Shown here: positions 1-8,466 of the stretch, in pieces | How the letters are laid out: each line of letters begins with the position of its first letter | How positions within the stretch are numbered: position 1 is the stretch's first letter | NCBI GenBank assembly: GCA_965275915.1 | Contig: CBDHYI010000007.1 | Span: 372,001 to 436,000 of the forward strand | From: JBDWFY01 sp965275915 | GTDB lineage: Bacteria; Pseudomonadota; Alphaproteobacteria; Rhizobiales; Stappiaceae | Reading direction: 5' to 3' | Length of the DNA: 64,000 bases | Notes under the pieces: generated by a model | Seen by the model: only the letters and a program-made list of their open reading frames with translations | Told to the model about the DNA's origin: nothing | Database searches by the model: none | Position numbers and translations under genes: made by a program

Positions 1-455
1 CGTTTTCGGCCAAGGTCTACGAACTTGTCAGCTTTCTGACGGATGTCCTGAAGGTCGAGGCGGTCGATGCGGCTTTTGGCGGAGTAGTAACCTACCATGA
101 CAGCTGTTCGGGACTGCGGGAGCTGTCCATTCATGACCAGCCGCGCAAACTCCTGAGCAGCGTTGCCGGGCTGGAATTGACGGAAATGCCCGAGGCCGAT
201 GTCTGCTGCGGGTTCGGCGGAACGTTCTGCGTCAAATTTCCAGACATTTCCAACGCCATGGTCGAAAAGAAAACGGAGAATATCAGACAATCCGGCGCCG
301 GAACCCTTCTTGCCGGTGATCTGGGCTGCCTGATGAACATGGCAGGCAAACTCAAGCGGGAGGGTTCGACGATCGAAGTCAGGCATGTTGCAGAAGTCCT
401 GACAGGATCGACGGATGAACCGGCAATCGGCGAAAAACGCCGGGACGGACGATGA
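1..455 (+). CDS. lutA: Lactate-utilisation (Fe-S) protein LutA/LldE, 3' part
   Basis: The 5' end lies outside the window; the reading frame enters at base 3. The visible residues carry the second half of a cysteine-rich domain: a YHDSCSGLREL segment and, about 50 residues later, CCGFGGTFCVKFPDIS, the CCGxGG-type motif that LutA/LldE and related heterodisulfide-reductase-like proteins use to hold an iron-sulfur cluster. In the Lut system LutA, LutB and LutC together oxidise L-lactate to pyruvate in the cytoplasm. The stop codon overlaps the next start (ATGA at 452-455), and lutB and lutC follow, so the assignment rests on both motif and context. Confidence 0.9.
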   Translation, partial: FSAKVYELVSFLTDVLKVEAVDAAFGGVVTYHDSCSGLRELSIHDQPRKLLSSVAGLELTEMPEADVCCGFGGTFCVKFPDISNAMVEKKTENIRQSGAGTLLAGDLGCLMNMAGKLKREGSTIEVRHVAEVLTGSTDEPAIGEKRRDGR

Positions 456-1012
456 CCGGGCACCACAAGACGCTGCGGGCCTCAGGCTCTGAACCCGGTG
501 CGGATTTCATGGTCAGAGCGGCCACCCCGGCGGATGCAGCCGCAATTGCCCGGATCTACAATCAGGGCATAGACGACCGGATCGCAACCTTCGAAACGGA
601 ACATCGCTCCGCAGCGAGCGTGGAGGCGTGGCTTCAAAGTGGGCGACCTGTGATCGTCGTAACGGAAAAAGACGGAGCTCCCATCGCCTTTGCTGCCACT
701 TTCCCCTATCGGGATCGACCCTGTTATGCCGGTATCTTCGAATTTTCCGTTTACACAAGACGCGACCGACGAGGCCTGGGGTGCGGCCGCATGGCCATGG
801 AAGGCCTGATCAAAGCCGCCCGGGAAAAGGGCGCCTGGAAGCTTGTTTCACGCATCTTTCCGGAAAACACCGGAAGCCGTGCGCTTTGCGGAGCGCTCGG
901 TTTTCGCGAAGTCGGTATCTACGAACGCCATGGAAAACTGGAGGATCAGTGGCGCGACACTGTGATTGTCGAAAAACTGATCGACAAGGAAGGCCAACAC
1001 GCGGATGGTTGA
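452..1012 (+). CDS. GNAT N-acetyltransferase, phosphinothricin/arsinothricin (ArsN1-like) type
   Basis: The protein has 186 residues. The family N-terminus (VRAATPADAAAIARIYNQGI) begins at about residue 21. The acetyl-CoA loop RRDRRGLGCGRMAM is near residue 107, and the SRIFPENTGSRALCGALGF segment follows near residue 130. Relatives acetylate the amino group of phosphinothricin, arsinothricin or methionine sulfone/sulfoximine; the substrate here is not known. The gene overlaps lutA by 4 nt and lutB by 8 nt, so it must be translated with the lut operon, although it has no known role in lactate oxidation. A second possible start is ATG 509, which gives the usual family N-terminus; the ATGA overlap with lutA favours 452. 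Confidence 0.85.
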   Translation: MTGHHKTLRASGSEPGADFMVRAATPADAAAIARIYNQGIDDRIATFETEHRSAASVEAWLQSGRPVIVVTEKDGAPIAFAATFPYRDRPCYAGIFEFSVYTRRDRRGLGCGRMAMEGLIKAAREKGAWKLVSRIFPENTGSRALCGALGFREVGIYERHGKLEDQWRDTVIVEKLIDKEGQHADG

Positions 1013-2456
1013 GGTTACCACACCCGATTTCAAGGAGAACAGCCGGACCGCTCTGGCTGACGCCAATCTTCAAGAGGCGCTTCAGAAAGTCCGGACGGGC
1101 TTTATCGGCAAACGCGCCGACGCCGCTGCCGCCTTGCCGGAATTTGAGAGCCTGCGAGACAAAGCGCGCGATATCAAAAATCACACGCTGGCCCATTTGG
1201 ACCTTTACCTTGAAGCGTACGAAAAAAAGGTCATTGACAGTGGCGGTCACGTCCATTGGGCCGAAACGGCCACGGATGCAAGGCGGATTATTCTTGATAT
1301 CTGCCGCAAGGTCGACGCCAAAACCGCGACCAAAGGAAAATCGATCCTGACCGAAGAGATCGGTCTCAATGATTTCCTCTCCGATGAGGGGATTGAGCCG
1401 ATCGAAACAGATCTTGGCGAGTACATCATCCAGCTGCGCGGCGAGGCACCAAGCCACATTATCGCCCCTGCGGTTCACGTCACGCAAAAACAGGTGGAAG
1501 AGGATTTCCGCCACCATCACACGCATCTTGAGAAAGACCGCAACCTCGACGAACCGACCTCACTGCTCAACGAGGCGCGCGCTGTCCTGCGTCAAAAATA
1601 TCTTGATGCGGATGTCGGCATTACCGGCGCCAACTTCCTGGTTGCCGAAACCGGGACGTCAGTTATCGTCACCAATGAAGGCAATGGTGATCTTACGCAG
1701 ATCCTGCCGAAGGTTCACATCGTGCTGGCTTCGATTGAGAAAATCACACCGACGCTTGAAGATGTTTCGCAGATCCTCCGCGTTCTGGCCCGCTCAGCCA
1801 GCGGTCAGGAATTCTCCGTCTATACGACCCTGTCCACCGGCCCCAGACGCGCCGACGATCCCGACGGTCCTGAGGAATATCATGTGGTCCTGCTCGACAA
1901 TGGGCGCTCCGGCATGCTTGGAACCGAGTATGAGGAAATGCTGCGCTGCATCCGCTGTGGCGCCTGTATGAATCATTGTCCAGTCTATCACGCCGTCGGA
2001 GGCCATGCCTACGGCTGGGTTTATCCCGGCCCGATGGGAGCGGTGTTGACGCCCTCACTGATCGGTGTGGAGAAGGGTGGCAACCTTCCCAACGCCTCAA
2101 CATTCTGCGGCCGCTGCGAAGCGGTCTGCCCAATGCGGATCCCGCTGCCCAAAATGATGCGGCACTGGCGGGAAAGGGAGTTTGAAAAACACCTGCAGCC
2201 ATCCACGGCCCGCTACGGCCTGAAGACCTGGGCCTATTTTGCCAAAAGACCGAGGCTCTATCAGCTCATGACGCGTCTTGTCATCGGTCTTCTCGGCATG
2301 GCCGGAAAGCGGAACGGCAGTTTTTCCGCGCTGCCCTTTGCCGGCGGCTGGACGAAACACCGGCAGTTACCTGCACCGGAAGGAAGAACATTCCAGCAAT
2401 TGTGGGCACAGAGACAGGTGGCCGCCCGGACCGCCCGAAGGGAAAGCTCGGCATGA
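1005..2456 (+). CDS. lutB: Lactate-utilisation iron-sulfur protein LutB/LldF
   Basis: The 483-residue product matches LutB/LldF in length and layout. An N-terminal DUF162-type (LUD) region is followed by a ferredoxin-like pair of [4Fe-4S] motifs: CIRCGACMNHCPVYH near residue 312 and CGRCEAVCPMRIPLPKMM near residue 367. It is the electron-transfer subunit of the LutABC L-lactate-oxidising complex. The ATG overlaps the acetyltransferase stop by 8 nt, with an AAGGAAGG ribosome site at 986-993. The last codons overlap lutC by an ATGA junction, so lutA, the acetyltransferase, lutB and lutC form one operon. Confidence 0.93.
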   Translation: MVEVTTPDFKENSRTALADANLQEALQKVRTGFIGKRADAAAALPEFESLRDKARDIKNHTLAHLDLYLEAYEKKVIDSGGHVHWAETATDARRIILDICRKVDAKTATKGKSILTEEIGLNDFLSDEGIEPIETDLGEYIIQLRGEAPSHIIAPAVHVTQKQVEEDFRHHHTHLEKDRNLDEPTSLLNEARAVLRQKYLDADVGITGANFLVAETGTSVIVTNEGNGDLTQILPKVHIVLASIEKITPTLEDVSQILRVLARSASGQEFSVYTTLSTGPRRADDPDGPEEYHVVLLDNGRSGMLGTEYEEMLRCIRCGACMNHCPVYHAVGGHAYGWVYPGPMGAVLTPSLIGVEKGGNLPNASTFCGRCEAVCPMRIPLPKMMRHWREREFEKHLQPSTARYGLKTWAYFAKRPRLYQLMTRLVIGLLGMAGKRNGSFSALPFAGGWTKHRQLPAPEGRTFQQLWAQRQVAARTARRESSA

Positions 2457-3124
2457 GTGCACGATCGGCTATTTTATCGAAGGTCCGAGCCGCCACGTCG
2501 GCACATGGATCGGAAACAGTCAGAAAAAAGACCGTTGCAGAGCGGCTGAGCGCCGCTCCCAAAGGCATCATTCCAAAGCGGGGCCAACTCAACGATGAAG
2601 AGCGGTGCAGGCTTTTTATCAGGATGGCTGAAGCGGTTCAGGCGACAACCGTGCGCGTTCACAGTGCCGACGAGGTGCCTGCCGCCGTCTCCGACTATCT
2701 GCGCAACCACAATCTTCCGCAATCGCTTCAGACCGGCAGCGACCCCCGCCTCGCGGCAATGCCCTGGGATAAGGCACCACAATTGCAGCTTGATACCGAT
2801 ATCTCCACCCGCGCTGACAGCGTGACCTTAACCCACGCGTTCGCGGGAGTCGCCGAAACCGGAACCGCCATCTTGATCTCCGGCCGCGACAATCCGACAA
2901 GCAACAATTTCCTGCCCCAGGCGCACATCGTTGTCCTGAACGCACCGGACATAAAAGGCGATTACGAAAGCGTCTGGCAAAGGCTGCGCAACGTGCAGGG
3001 CAAAGGCATAATGCCCAGGACCGTCAATATGATCACAGGTCCTTCCCGGTCCGCCGATATTGAACAAACCCTTATTCTTGGCGCGCATGGACCAAGGGCA
3101 GTGCATATCATCGTGGTGGGATGA
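2453..3124 (+). CDS. lutC: Lactate-utilisation protein LutC/LldG (LUD domain)
   Basis: The product has 223 residues from the ATG at 2453, which sits in an ATGA overlap with lutB. The same frame is open further upstream inside lutB, but that extension is not needed. The C-terminal half has the LUD/DUF162 signature: AGVAETGTAILISG, then PRTVNMITGPSRSADIEQTL, and the terminal GAHGPRAVHIIVVG. LutC is the third component of the LutABC lactate oxidation system. A diverged copy of the last 27 or so residues is found alone at about 10199-10294. Confidence 0.92.
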   Translation: MSARSAILSKVRAATSAHGSETVRKKTVAERLSAAPKGIIPKRGQLNDEERCRLFIRMAEAVQATTVRVHSADEVPAAVSDYLRNHNLPQSLQTGSDPRLAAMPWDKAPQLQLDTDISTRADSVTLTHAFAGVAETGTAILISGRDNPTSNNFLPQAHIVVLNAPDIKGDYESVWQRLRNVQGKGIMPRTVNMITGPSRSADIEQTLILGAHGPRAVHIIVVG

Positions 3125-3219
3125 AAGCAATTTGGGGACTTACATTTTGCGTAGCGCACACCGCGAAGTGCCTTAACCTCAAGATCCCAATACATCCGTT
3201 ATCTGTTGGTAAAAGGCGC

Positions 3220-3239
3220 CAAATCAAACACCTGATTTG
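3220..3239. promoter_or_regulatory. Inverted repeat upstream of the glycan locus
   Basis: CAAATCA (3220-3226) and TGATTTG (3233-3239) form a 7-bp inverted repeat with a 6-nt spacer, 56 nt upstream of the membrane glycosyltransferase start. It could be an operator or a small hairpin. No regulator in the window can be tied to it. Confidence 0.3.
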
Positions 3240-3294
3240 ACATGACGGCAAGTAGCCGATTTCTGTTTATCAGATATAGAGATCTGAGAAACAA

Positions 3295-4836
3295 ATGCAG
3301 CTTTCCAAACACGTTACACCCGCGTCAGTTCTGTTTCTTTGCCTAATATCATGGGGGATATTCGCATCAGTATTCTGGTCGACACTGTTGTGGCCTGACT
3401 ACAACCATAATATTCAAAATGACGTTGACACCCCGCTTTATACATCATTTGCACTGAACCTCGTCGACTGTCCACTCTCAATCAGCCTTGGCATCATGGT
3501 AAACGCATTGAGAGATTGCCAAACGCTCATGGTCGGCGAGCCGTTCAGTTACTACAACGACCATCCTCCGGGAATGGTTTGGTGGTTAAGCCCTTTTTTG
3601 TGGTCATCTGATCAGCCCATCTTGGTTGCCCGTCTGATCGTCTGTCTCTTCGGAGCTGGAACCGTTTTGTTGTGTTCCTGGGTTGCCTATTTTCGGATTG
3701 GTGCGATCGCTGCGATAGGTGTGCTGCTCTCCAGTCTCTTTATTCCGTTATTCTGGCGTCACGGTGTGGTCGTGCACCTCAATCAAGCGACACTGTTTTT
3801 TTCAACTTTGATGGTCGCGAGCTTTCTCAGGCATGAAACGACCAATCAACGAGGCTGGCTTGTCATTTCCTGGATCGCTTTTGCGCTGGGAGGCGTAACG
3901 GATTGGCCTGCCTTTTTTGTGGCTGGTCCGATTGGGACTTACTTGCTCCTGCAAAAACGCTTTGGACTGTTTTGTATCTACCTGGTGATTGGCATCGCCA
4001 TGTTACTGTCAATGTTCGTTTATCTTTCAAACGTGCCGGCAGCGGGACCCAGCTATCTTGAGCGGCTCGTTGAATTGATCGACAAATCTGCGGTCGGTTC
4101 AAAGGCCTCCGCAAACCTTCACCACGTTCCGACTGGAAAAGCAGTTTGGATAAGCACCAGAACCACATTCCGCGTAATGTCAGCAGTTGGATTTGTTCTG
4201 CTTCTGCTGCCGCTGGCGGGGATGATGATAAAATCTATCCGACATAAGTATCTCGAACCCACCGGATTAATACTATGCTGTTTTTATGTTCAGGGGCTCC
4301 TCAATCAGTTCCTTTTTCTGCAGTGGGCGGCCACGCATAATTACTGGAACTATTATTATATTCCGGTCATTCTGATAAGCGGCGGCATTTTACTGGACTT
4401 TCTTTGGAATAGACTACCGGTCGTCAGAAGCAGGCCGTTGGCCTCTGCAACCGCGATAATGATCGTTGTCATGACGGCCACGGTGGCTGTGCATATCAAG
4501 TGGTGGCTCGATTTTACGAAACACCCCCTGTTCTTGTCTGAATATCTGAAAGAAAAAGGTCTCGATGGCATGCTCTCCGAGAGCGCGGTGTTACTTTCTC
4601 ATGACACAGCGCCCTTTTTCGGTCAGGGCTTTAAGCTGAGAATGATCTTTCCCAAACCGCTTCAGCCATTGTCTTCAGCCCAATCTTTTGATTGCACAGG
4701 CGTTTATTCAATATACAAACTCTCTACGCTAACAGACGACACACGAAACCAACTTCCCCGTGGCATTGAGCTTGACCAATTTGATTGGTATGTCGTTCCA
4801 TCTAACCATGGAAACTCTCAATGTCAGGCCTCATAA
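3295..4836 (+). CDS. Polytopic membrane glycosyltransferase, ArnT/PMT-like
   Basis: The 513-residue protein is strongly hydrophobic with about 10-12 predicted membrane segments. After the first membrane helix comes a periplasmic loop containing YYNDHPPGMVWWL near residue 83, resembling the acidic/HPP region of the GT-C fold (ArnT, PMT, dolichyl/undecaprenyl-phosphate sugar transferases). The C-terminal 90 residues are soluble. GT-C enzymes take sugars from polyprenyl-phosphate carriers on the outer face of the inner membrane. It is first in a cluster with a GT2 polyprenyl-phosphate glycosyltransferase and a GtrA flippase, which fits the acceptor-specific GtrC role. The acceptor is unknown. 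It overlaps the next gene by 16 nt, and base composition is visibly richer in A/T than in flanking operons. Confidence 0.7.
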   Translation: MQLSKHVTPASVLFLCLISWGIFASVFWSTLLWPDYNHNIQNDVDTPLYTSFALNLVDCPLSISLGIMVNALRDCQTLMVGEPFSYYNDHPPGMVWWLSPFLWSSDQPILVARLIVCLFGAGTVLLCSWVAYFRIGAIAAIGVLLSSLFIPLFWRHGVVVHLNQATLFFSTLMVASFLRHETTNQRGWLVISWIAFALGGVTDWPAFFVAGPIGTYLLLQKRFGLFCIYLVIGIAMLLSMFVYLSNVPAAGPSYLERLVELIDKSAVGSKASANLHHVPTGKAVWISTRTTFRVMSAVGFVLLLLPLAGMMIKSIRHKYLEPTGLILCCFYVQGLLNQFLFLQWAATHNYWNYYYIPVILISGGILLDFLWNRLPVVRSRPLASATAIMIVVMTATVAVHIKWWLDFTKHPLFLSEYLKEKGLDGMLSESAVLLSHDTAPFFGQGFKLRMIFPKPLQPLSSAQSFDCTGVYSIYKLSTLTDDTRNQLPRGIELDQFDWYVVPSNHGNSQCQAS

Positions 4837-5798
4837 CCAATGCCCGCCCGCGAGTGGCAATTGTCATCCCCGCATATAACGAAGAGCAGACCATCGCCGC
4901 GGTCATAAACGACTTTCACCGCGCGCGTCCCGACGCACGGATCGTTGTCGTCGATAACAACTCGAAGGACGCAACGTCGAAATACACGAAGGAGGCTTTT
5001 TCTGCTCTGGGTATTTCAGGTGTGTTGATCCACGAGAAACGTCAAGGCAAAGCTAATGCGATCCGCCGAGCATTCCATGAAATCGAGGCTGACTGCTACG
5101 TCATGGTCGACGCGGACAGTACATATTCCGCATCATCGCTGGAGGCGCTATTGGCACCTGTTCTGAGAGGTGAGGCCGACATGGTCGTTGGGGACAGGCA
5201 TGCACAGGGGGACTATGCAAAGGAGAACAACAGACCTTTTCACGATTTCGGCAACAAACTGGTCCGCAAGTTGATCAACTACATTTTCTCCGCGGAGTTG
5301 AACGATATCCTTTCGGGGTACCGGGTTTTTTCCCGACGTTTCGTCAAGAGCTACCCAATTCTCATTCGCGGCTTCGAACTGGAAACGGACCTGACACTGC
5401 ATGCATTGGATAAACGACTGGCAATAGTGGAACTCCCAACACCCTATGCTGACCGACCTGCCGGCAGCCAGTCCAAGTTAAATACGTTTCGGGATGGCAT
5501 GCGCGTCATATATACGATCTTCCATATAATGCGTCACAACCGGCCTTTATCATTCTTCAGCGGATTATCCGCCTTCACCGCCGTAGTTGGACTAGTGGCG
5601 GGAATGCCGGCTATCCTGGACTACCTCAATCACAGCCATGTCTACCATATCCCGTTGGCGATCCTAGCAAGTGCATTGGAACTCGTTGCCCTGCTGCTTC
5701 TGACAACAGGTTTAATTCTGGACTCAATCGCGCGCTTCCACCGCATTGACTTTGAGCTGAGATTGTTGAGCTGGACCAAATCAATTGACAGAGAATAG
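4821..5798 (+). CDS. GT2 family glycosyltransferase with C-terminal membrane segments (GtrB/DPM-like)
   Basis: The 325 residues begin with a GT-A fold: VAIVIPAYNEEQTIAAVI near residue 12, VVVDNNSKDAT near residue 40 and the metal-binding VDADST near residue 96. DILSGYRVFSR near residue 160 and RGFELETDLTLHALD follow, as in polyprenyl-phosphate hexose synthases. Two hydrophobic segments lie near residues 247-268 and 277-300. This architecture is that of GtrB/dolichyl-phosphate mannose synthase-like enzymes, which load a sugar from a nucleotide donor onto a polyprenyl phosphate at the cytoplasmic face. It overlaps both neighbours, so it is in one operon with the GT-C enzyme upstream. Confidence 0.85.
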   Translation: MSGLITNARPRVAIVIPAYNEEQTIAAVINDFHRARPDARIVVVDNNSKDATSKYTKEAFSALGISGVLIHEKRQGKANAIRRAFHEIEADCYVMVDADSTYSASSLEALLAPVLRGEADMVVGDRHAQGDYAKENNRPFHDFGNKLVRKLINYIFSAELNDILSGYRVFSRRFVKSYPILIRGFELETDLTLHALDKRLAIVELPTPYADRPAGSQSKLNTFRDGMRVIYTIFHIMRHNRPLSFFSGLSAFTAVVGLVAGMPAILDYLNHSHVYHIPLAILASALELVALLLLTTGLILDSIARFHRIDFELRLLSWTKSIDRE

Positions 5799-6156
5799 CG
5801 AAATTCTAAGCATTTACGGCGCGTTATTCGACGGCAAAACCATGCCAACTGATCTGTCGGCACGCTATCAATCTGTTTTGACCCAATTGAATGTCCCGGC
5901 AGTTCCCTCATTAAACAAAGCCGATTGGGGAAACCTGGAACTTTATCTGCGAGGTCGGCATCCAACGCATCCACTGGTTGTGCGTATGAAGATCGTCGCA
6001 TATCTGGCAGAAACAAGTCCGGGGCATTTTGAAACAATGCATGCACCACGACCTCGGAACCCGCTTTTGGTGATGCTGGATATTTCTTTTTGTCTTTTAA
6101 AAGCAAAACTCTGTCGCCGGTTAGGAAAACGTCGAAGGCTTTTGTATGGACTATGA
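5785..6156 (+). CDS. Small protein of unknown function coupled to a GMC oxidoreductase
   Basis: The 123-residue product has no motif I recognise. It starts with TTG at 5785 (overlapping the GT2 stop by 14 nt) or ATG at 5842. It has no signal peptide, a mid-region rich in aromatic and basic residues, and an Arg/Lys-rich C-terminus (CRRLGKRRRLLYGL) preceded by a short hydrophobic stretch. It overlaps the FAD oxidoreductase by 11 nt. Several GMC dehydrogenases require a small partner subunit, so such a role is possible by position only. The coupling on both sides argues that it is a real gene. Confidence 0.6.
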   Translation: MTENSEILSIYGALFDGKTMPTDLSARYQSVLTQLNVPAVPSLNKADWGNLELYLRGRHPTHPLVVRMKIVAYLAETSPGHFETMHAPRPRNPLLVMLDISFCLLKAKLCRRLGKRRRLLYGL

Positions 6157-7714
6157 CGTCGTTGTTGTTGGCTCCGGACCCGGGGGAACTGCCACGGCAC
6201 TCGGCCTTAGCGGTCACGGGTTAAAAGTCGGTCTGGTAGATGTCGGATATGAACCGCAAGAGGTCGAATGGCCGAACAGCTTTGATGACGCGCTGATCGC
6301 TCCAACTGATTGGCGCTCTCATCTCCTGGGTGAGGCATTTGAGTATCTGGAAGCGCTGCACAACGACGTTTCCATGGCAAAGTTTCGTGCTCCTTTCCAA
6401 GCATTTGTTACGAAAAACATGGAACTCACGCCGGTGAGAGGCCATGGATTTACAGCCTTGGTGAGTCACGCCATGGGAGGACTGGCAAATCTCTGGGGTG
6501 CGCAAATGCTGCGTTACGATGACGAGGATCTTGCCGAGTTCCCTATAACCGCCAAATCATTGGCGCCGCATTACGACGTTATCGAACAAGAGATGGGAAT
6601 AAGCGGATCGAATGACGATCTGACGAGGTTCTATGGCAAAGATCCAAACTTGTTGCCGCCCCTGAAATTAAACCCCAATGCGTCAGATCTTCTGCATCGA
6701 TATACTCGCCAACGCAAATTTCTGAACAAAAGAGGGGTGTTCATTGGGCACCCCCGCACCTCGATTCTGACTGAGGATAATCACCAGCGCACAGCAACAT
6801 CCTATGATGGTCTTGAGTTTTTTCGACCAAGTTCGCCGTCATTGTACACACCGGCATTTACCCTAAAAAAACTTATTGACTCAGGTCACGTTACTTATAT
6901 GCCCGGTTTGCTTGCAACGCAGTTCGCGGATGAAGAAAACGGCGCGTCCGTACGTGTTCGAGATATTCACGATGGAGGAGAAAAACTGATCTCGGCGCGC
7001 AAATTGGTGCTCGCCGCCGGTGCGCTGGGAAGCGCACGACTGGCTCTTGTCTCCGGAAACAACGACCAGATGCGCTTGCCGCTTTTGGACAATCCACTGT
7101 CTTACATACCGCTGATCAATCCTATGCGACTTGGTCGGACACAGGACCCAAAGACCTCATACCTTCAGCTCAACCTTTGCTTCAGACAAAAAGACACTCC
7201 GCTCACAATGGGCTCTTTTTACGCGATCAACGGCCTGTTGCACTCTGATTTCGCTTGCGAATTGCCACTGAAAATGGCTGATAACTTGCGGCTGATTCCT
7301 CATATCGTTCCCGCCGTTCTGATTCTTCATTTGTGGTATCACGATGAGGCAGACGTATCGAAAAGCTGGGTTCAGATTGACCGCGACAAGGTTTTACATG
7401 TCCACGGTAAATCGCCGCTGAACGGCGCTCTGGAACGAAAACTGATATGGACTTTGTTGAGACTGGGCTTTTTCAGCTTGCCGGGATTGGTCCAATATCC
7501 ACAATCTGGAAATAGTTTTCATCGTTGCGGCACACTTCCGATGAGAGAAAATCCGGGACCATACGAAACTGCAGCAGACGGACGCCTTGGATCCGCCCGC
7601 AACATATTCGTTACAGATGCGTCGATATTTCCAAGTCTGAGCGCGAAGAACTTGTCCCTTACCATAATGGCAAACGCGCATCGCGTTTCAAAAAACCTGG
7701 TAAGGGCCCTATGA
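6146..7714 (+). CDS. GMC-type FAD-dependent oxidoreductase
   Basis: The protein has 522 residues and starts with the FAD-binding GxGxxG fold (VVVVGSGPGGTATALGL, residues 4-20). The C-terminal GMC domain has an FHRCGTLPM segment with the catalytic His near residue 456, a VTDASIFPSLSAKN segment, and a final NAH near residue 512, as in glucose-methanol-choline oxidoreductases. The family oxidises alcohol groups of sugars, polyols or lipids. In this locus it may oxidise a lipid-linked sugar or a sugar precursor, which is inference. No signal peptide or Tat motif is visible, so it is probably cytoplasmic. It overlaps the genes on both sides. Confidence 0.82.
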   Translation: MDYDVVVVGSGPGGTATALGLSGHGLKVGLVDVGYEPQEVEWPNSFDDALIAPTDWRSHLLGEAFEYLEALHNDVSMAKFRAPFQAFVTKNMELTPVRGHGFTALVSHAMGGLANLWGAQMLRYDDEDLAEFPITAKSLAPHYDVIEQEMGISGSNDDLTRFYGKDPNLLPPLKLNPNASDLLHRYTRQRKFLNKRGVFIGHPRTSILTEDNHQRTATSYDGLEFFRPSSPSLYTPAFTLKKLIDSGHVTYMPGLLATQFADEENGASVRVRDIHDGGEKLISARKLVLAAGALGSARLALVSGNNDQMRLPLLDNPLSYIPLINPMRLGRTQDPKTSYLQLNLCFRQKDTPLTMGSFYAINGLLHSDFACELPLKMADNLRLIPHIVPAVLILHLWYHDEADVSKSWVQIDRDKVLHVHGKSPLNGALERKLIWTLLRLGFFSLPGLVQYPQSGNSFHRCGTLPMRENPGPYETAADGRLGSARNIFVTDASIFPSLSAKNLSLTIMANAHRVSKNLVRAL

Positions 7715-8466
7715 GGGTTGTCGTAACAGGTGCGAGCGGTTTCATCGGTTCTGCACTGCAGAAGAAGCTCGAGCACGACGGCCACCATGTTCTCCCTCTG
7801 TCGCTCAGGCCGGATGCTATCCCCAATGTGACAGCCGATGTTGCCTATCATCTGGCCCATGATCACGATCCCGGTAATGCAATCGTACTGTCGGAGTGGT
7901 ACTGTCGGCTTGAAGCCGCATGGCGCAGCAGTATCAAGCGGCAAATATACGTCTCTTCCTATTCCGCAAGAATGGACGCAAAATCATCATATGGACGCAC
8001 GAAGTATGAGATTGAGCGTCACTTCCTCGATCACGGGCACAGCATTATTCGGCCGGGACTGGTTTTAGGATATGGCGGAACATTCGGATCAATGCTCAAA
8101 CTGTTGAAATTCAGCCCGGTGATACCCGTCCCCGGGGGCAACAACAACCGTGTGCCCTATATCTCGCTCTCGGGACTTTGCGACATCATGGCGAAGTTTC
8201 CGGAGAAAGAATGCAACGCATTTTCCCCCGACCTTATCGGACTGCAGGAACTCCTGATGTCAACAGCAAAAAAGATGGCGCTGCGTCGTGTTTTTGTCCC
8301 TTTCCCCGAAAGTCCGGTTCTCGCCGCCCTCCGCGCCATAGAATTAACCGGCATCCGCCTGCCGGTAACGTCTGAAAACCTACTGGGTATTCAAGCAAAT
8401 CAGGTGGGAGTTCACTCTTCCACCACAAAAAGAGAAACGCTCGATCACGCTCTCAGGGATATTTGA
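7711..8466 (+). CDS. NAD(P)-dependent epimerase/reductase (extended-SDR-like)
   Basis: From the ATG at 7711 (ATGA overlap with the oxidoreductase) the product is 251 residues, shorter than classical sugar epimerases. It has the Rossmann motif VVVTGASGFIGSAL at the N-terminus and a YVSSYSAR strand. The catalytic Tyr and Lys are in SSYGRTKYE near residue 95, and IIRPGLVLGYGG follows near residue 112. These features support a working short-chain dehydrogenase/epimerase fold. The region between the cofactor site and the YxxxK motif is condensed. In series with the GMC oxidase, an oxidation-then-reduction (net epimerisation) of one hydroxyl is an attractive reading but is inference. Confidence 0.8.
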   Translation: MRVVVTGASGFIGSALQKKLEHDGHHVLPLSLRPDAIPNVTADVAYHLAHDHDPGNAIVLSEWYCRLEAAWRSSIKRQIYVSSYSARMDAKSSYGRTKYEIERHFLDHGHSIIRPGLVLGYGGTFGSMLKLLKFSPVIPVPGGNNNRVPYISLSGLCDIMAKFPEKECNAFSPDLIGLQELLMSTAKKMALRRVFVPFPESPVLAALRAIELTGIRLPVTSENLLGIQANQVGVHSSTTKRETLDHALRDI

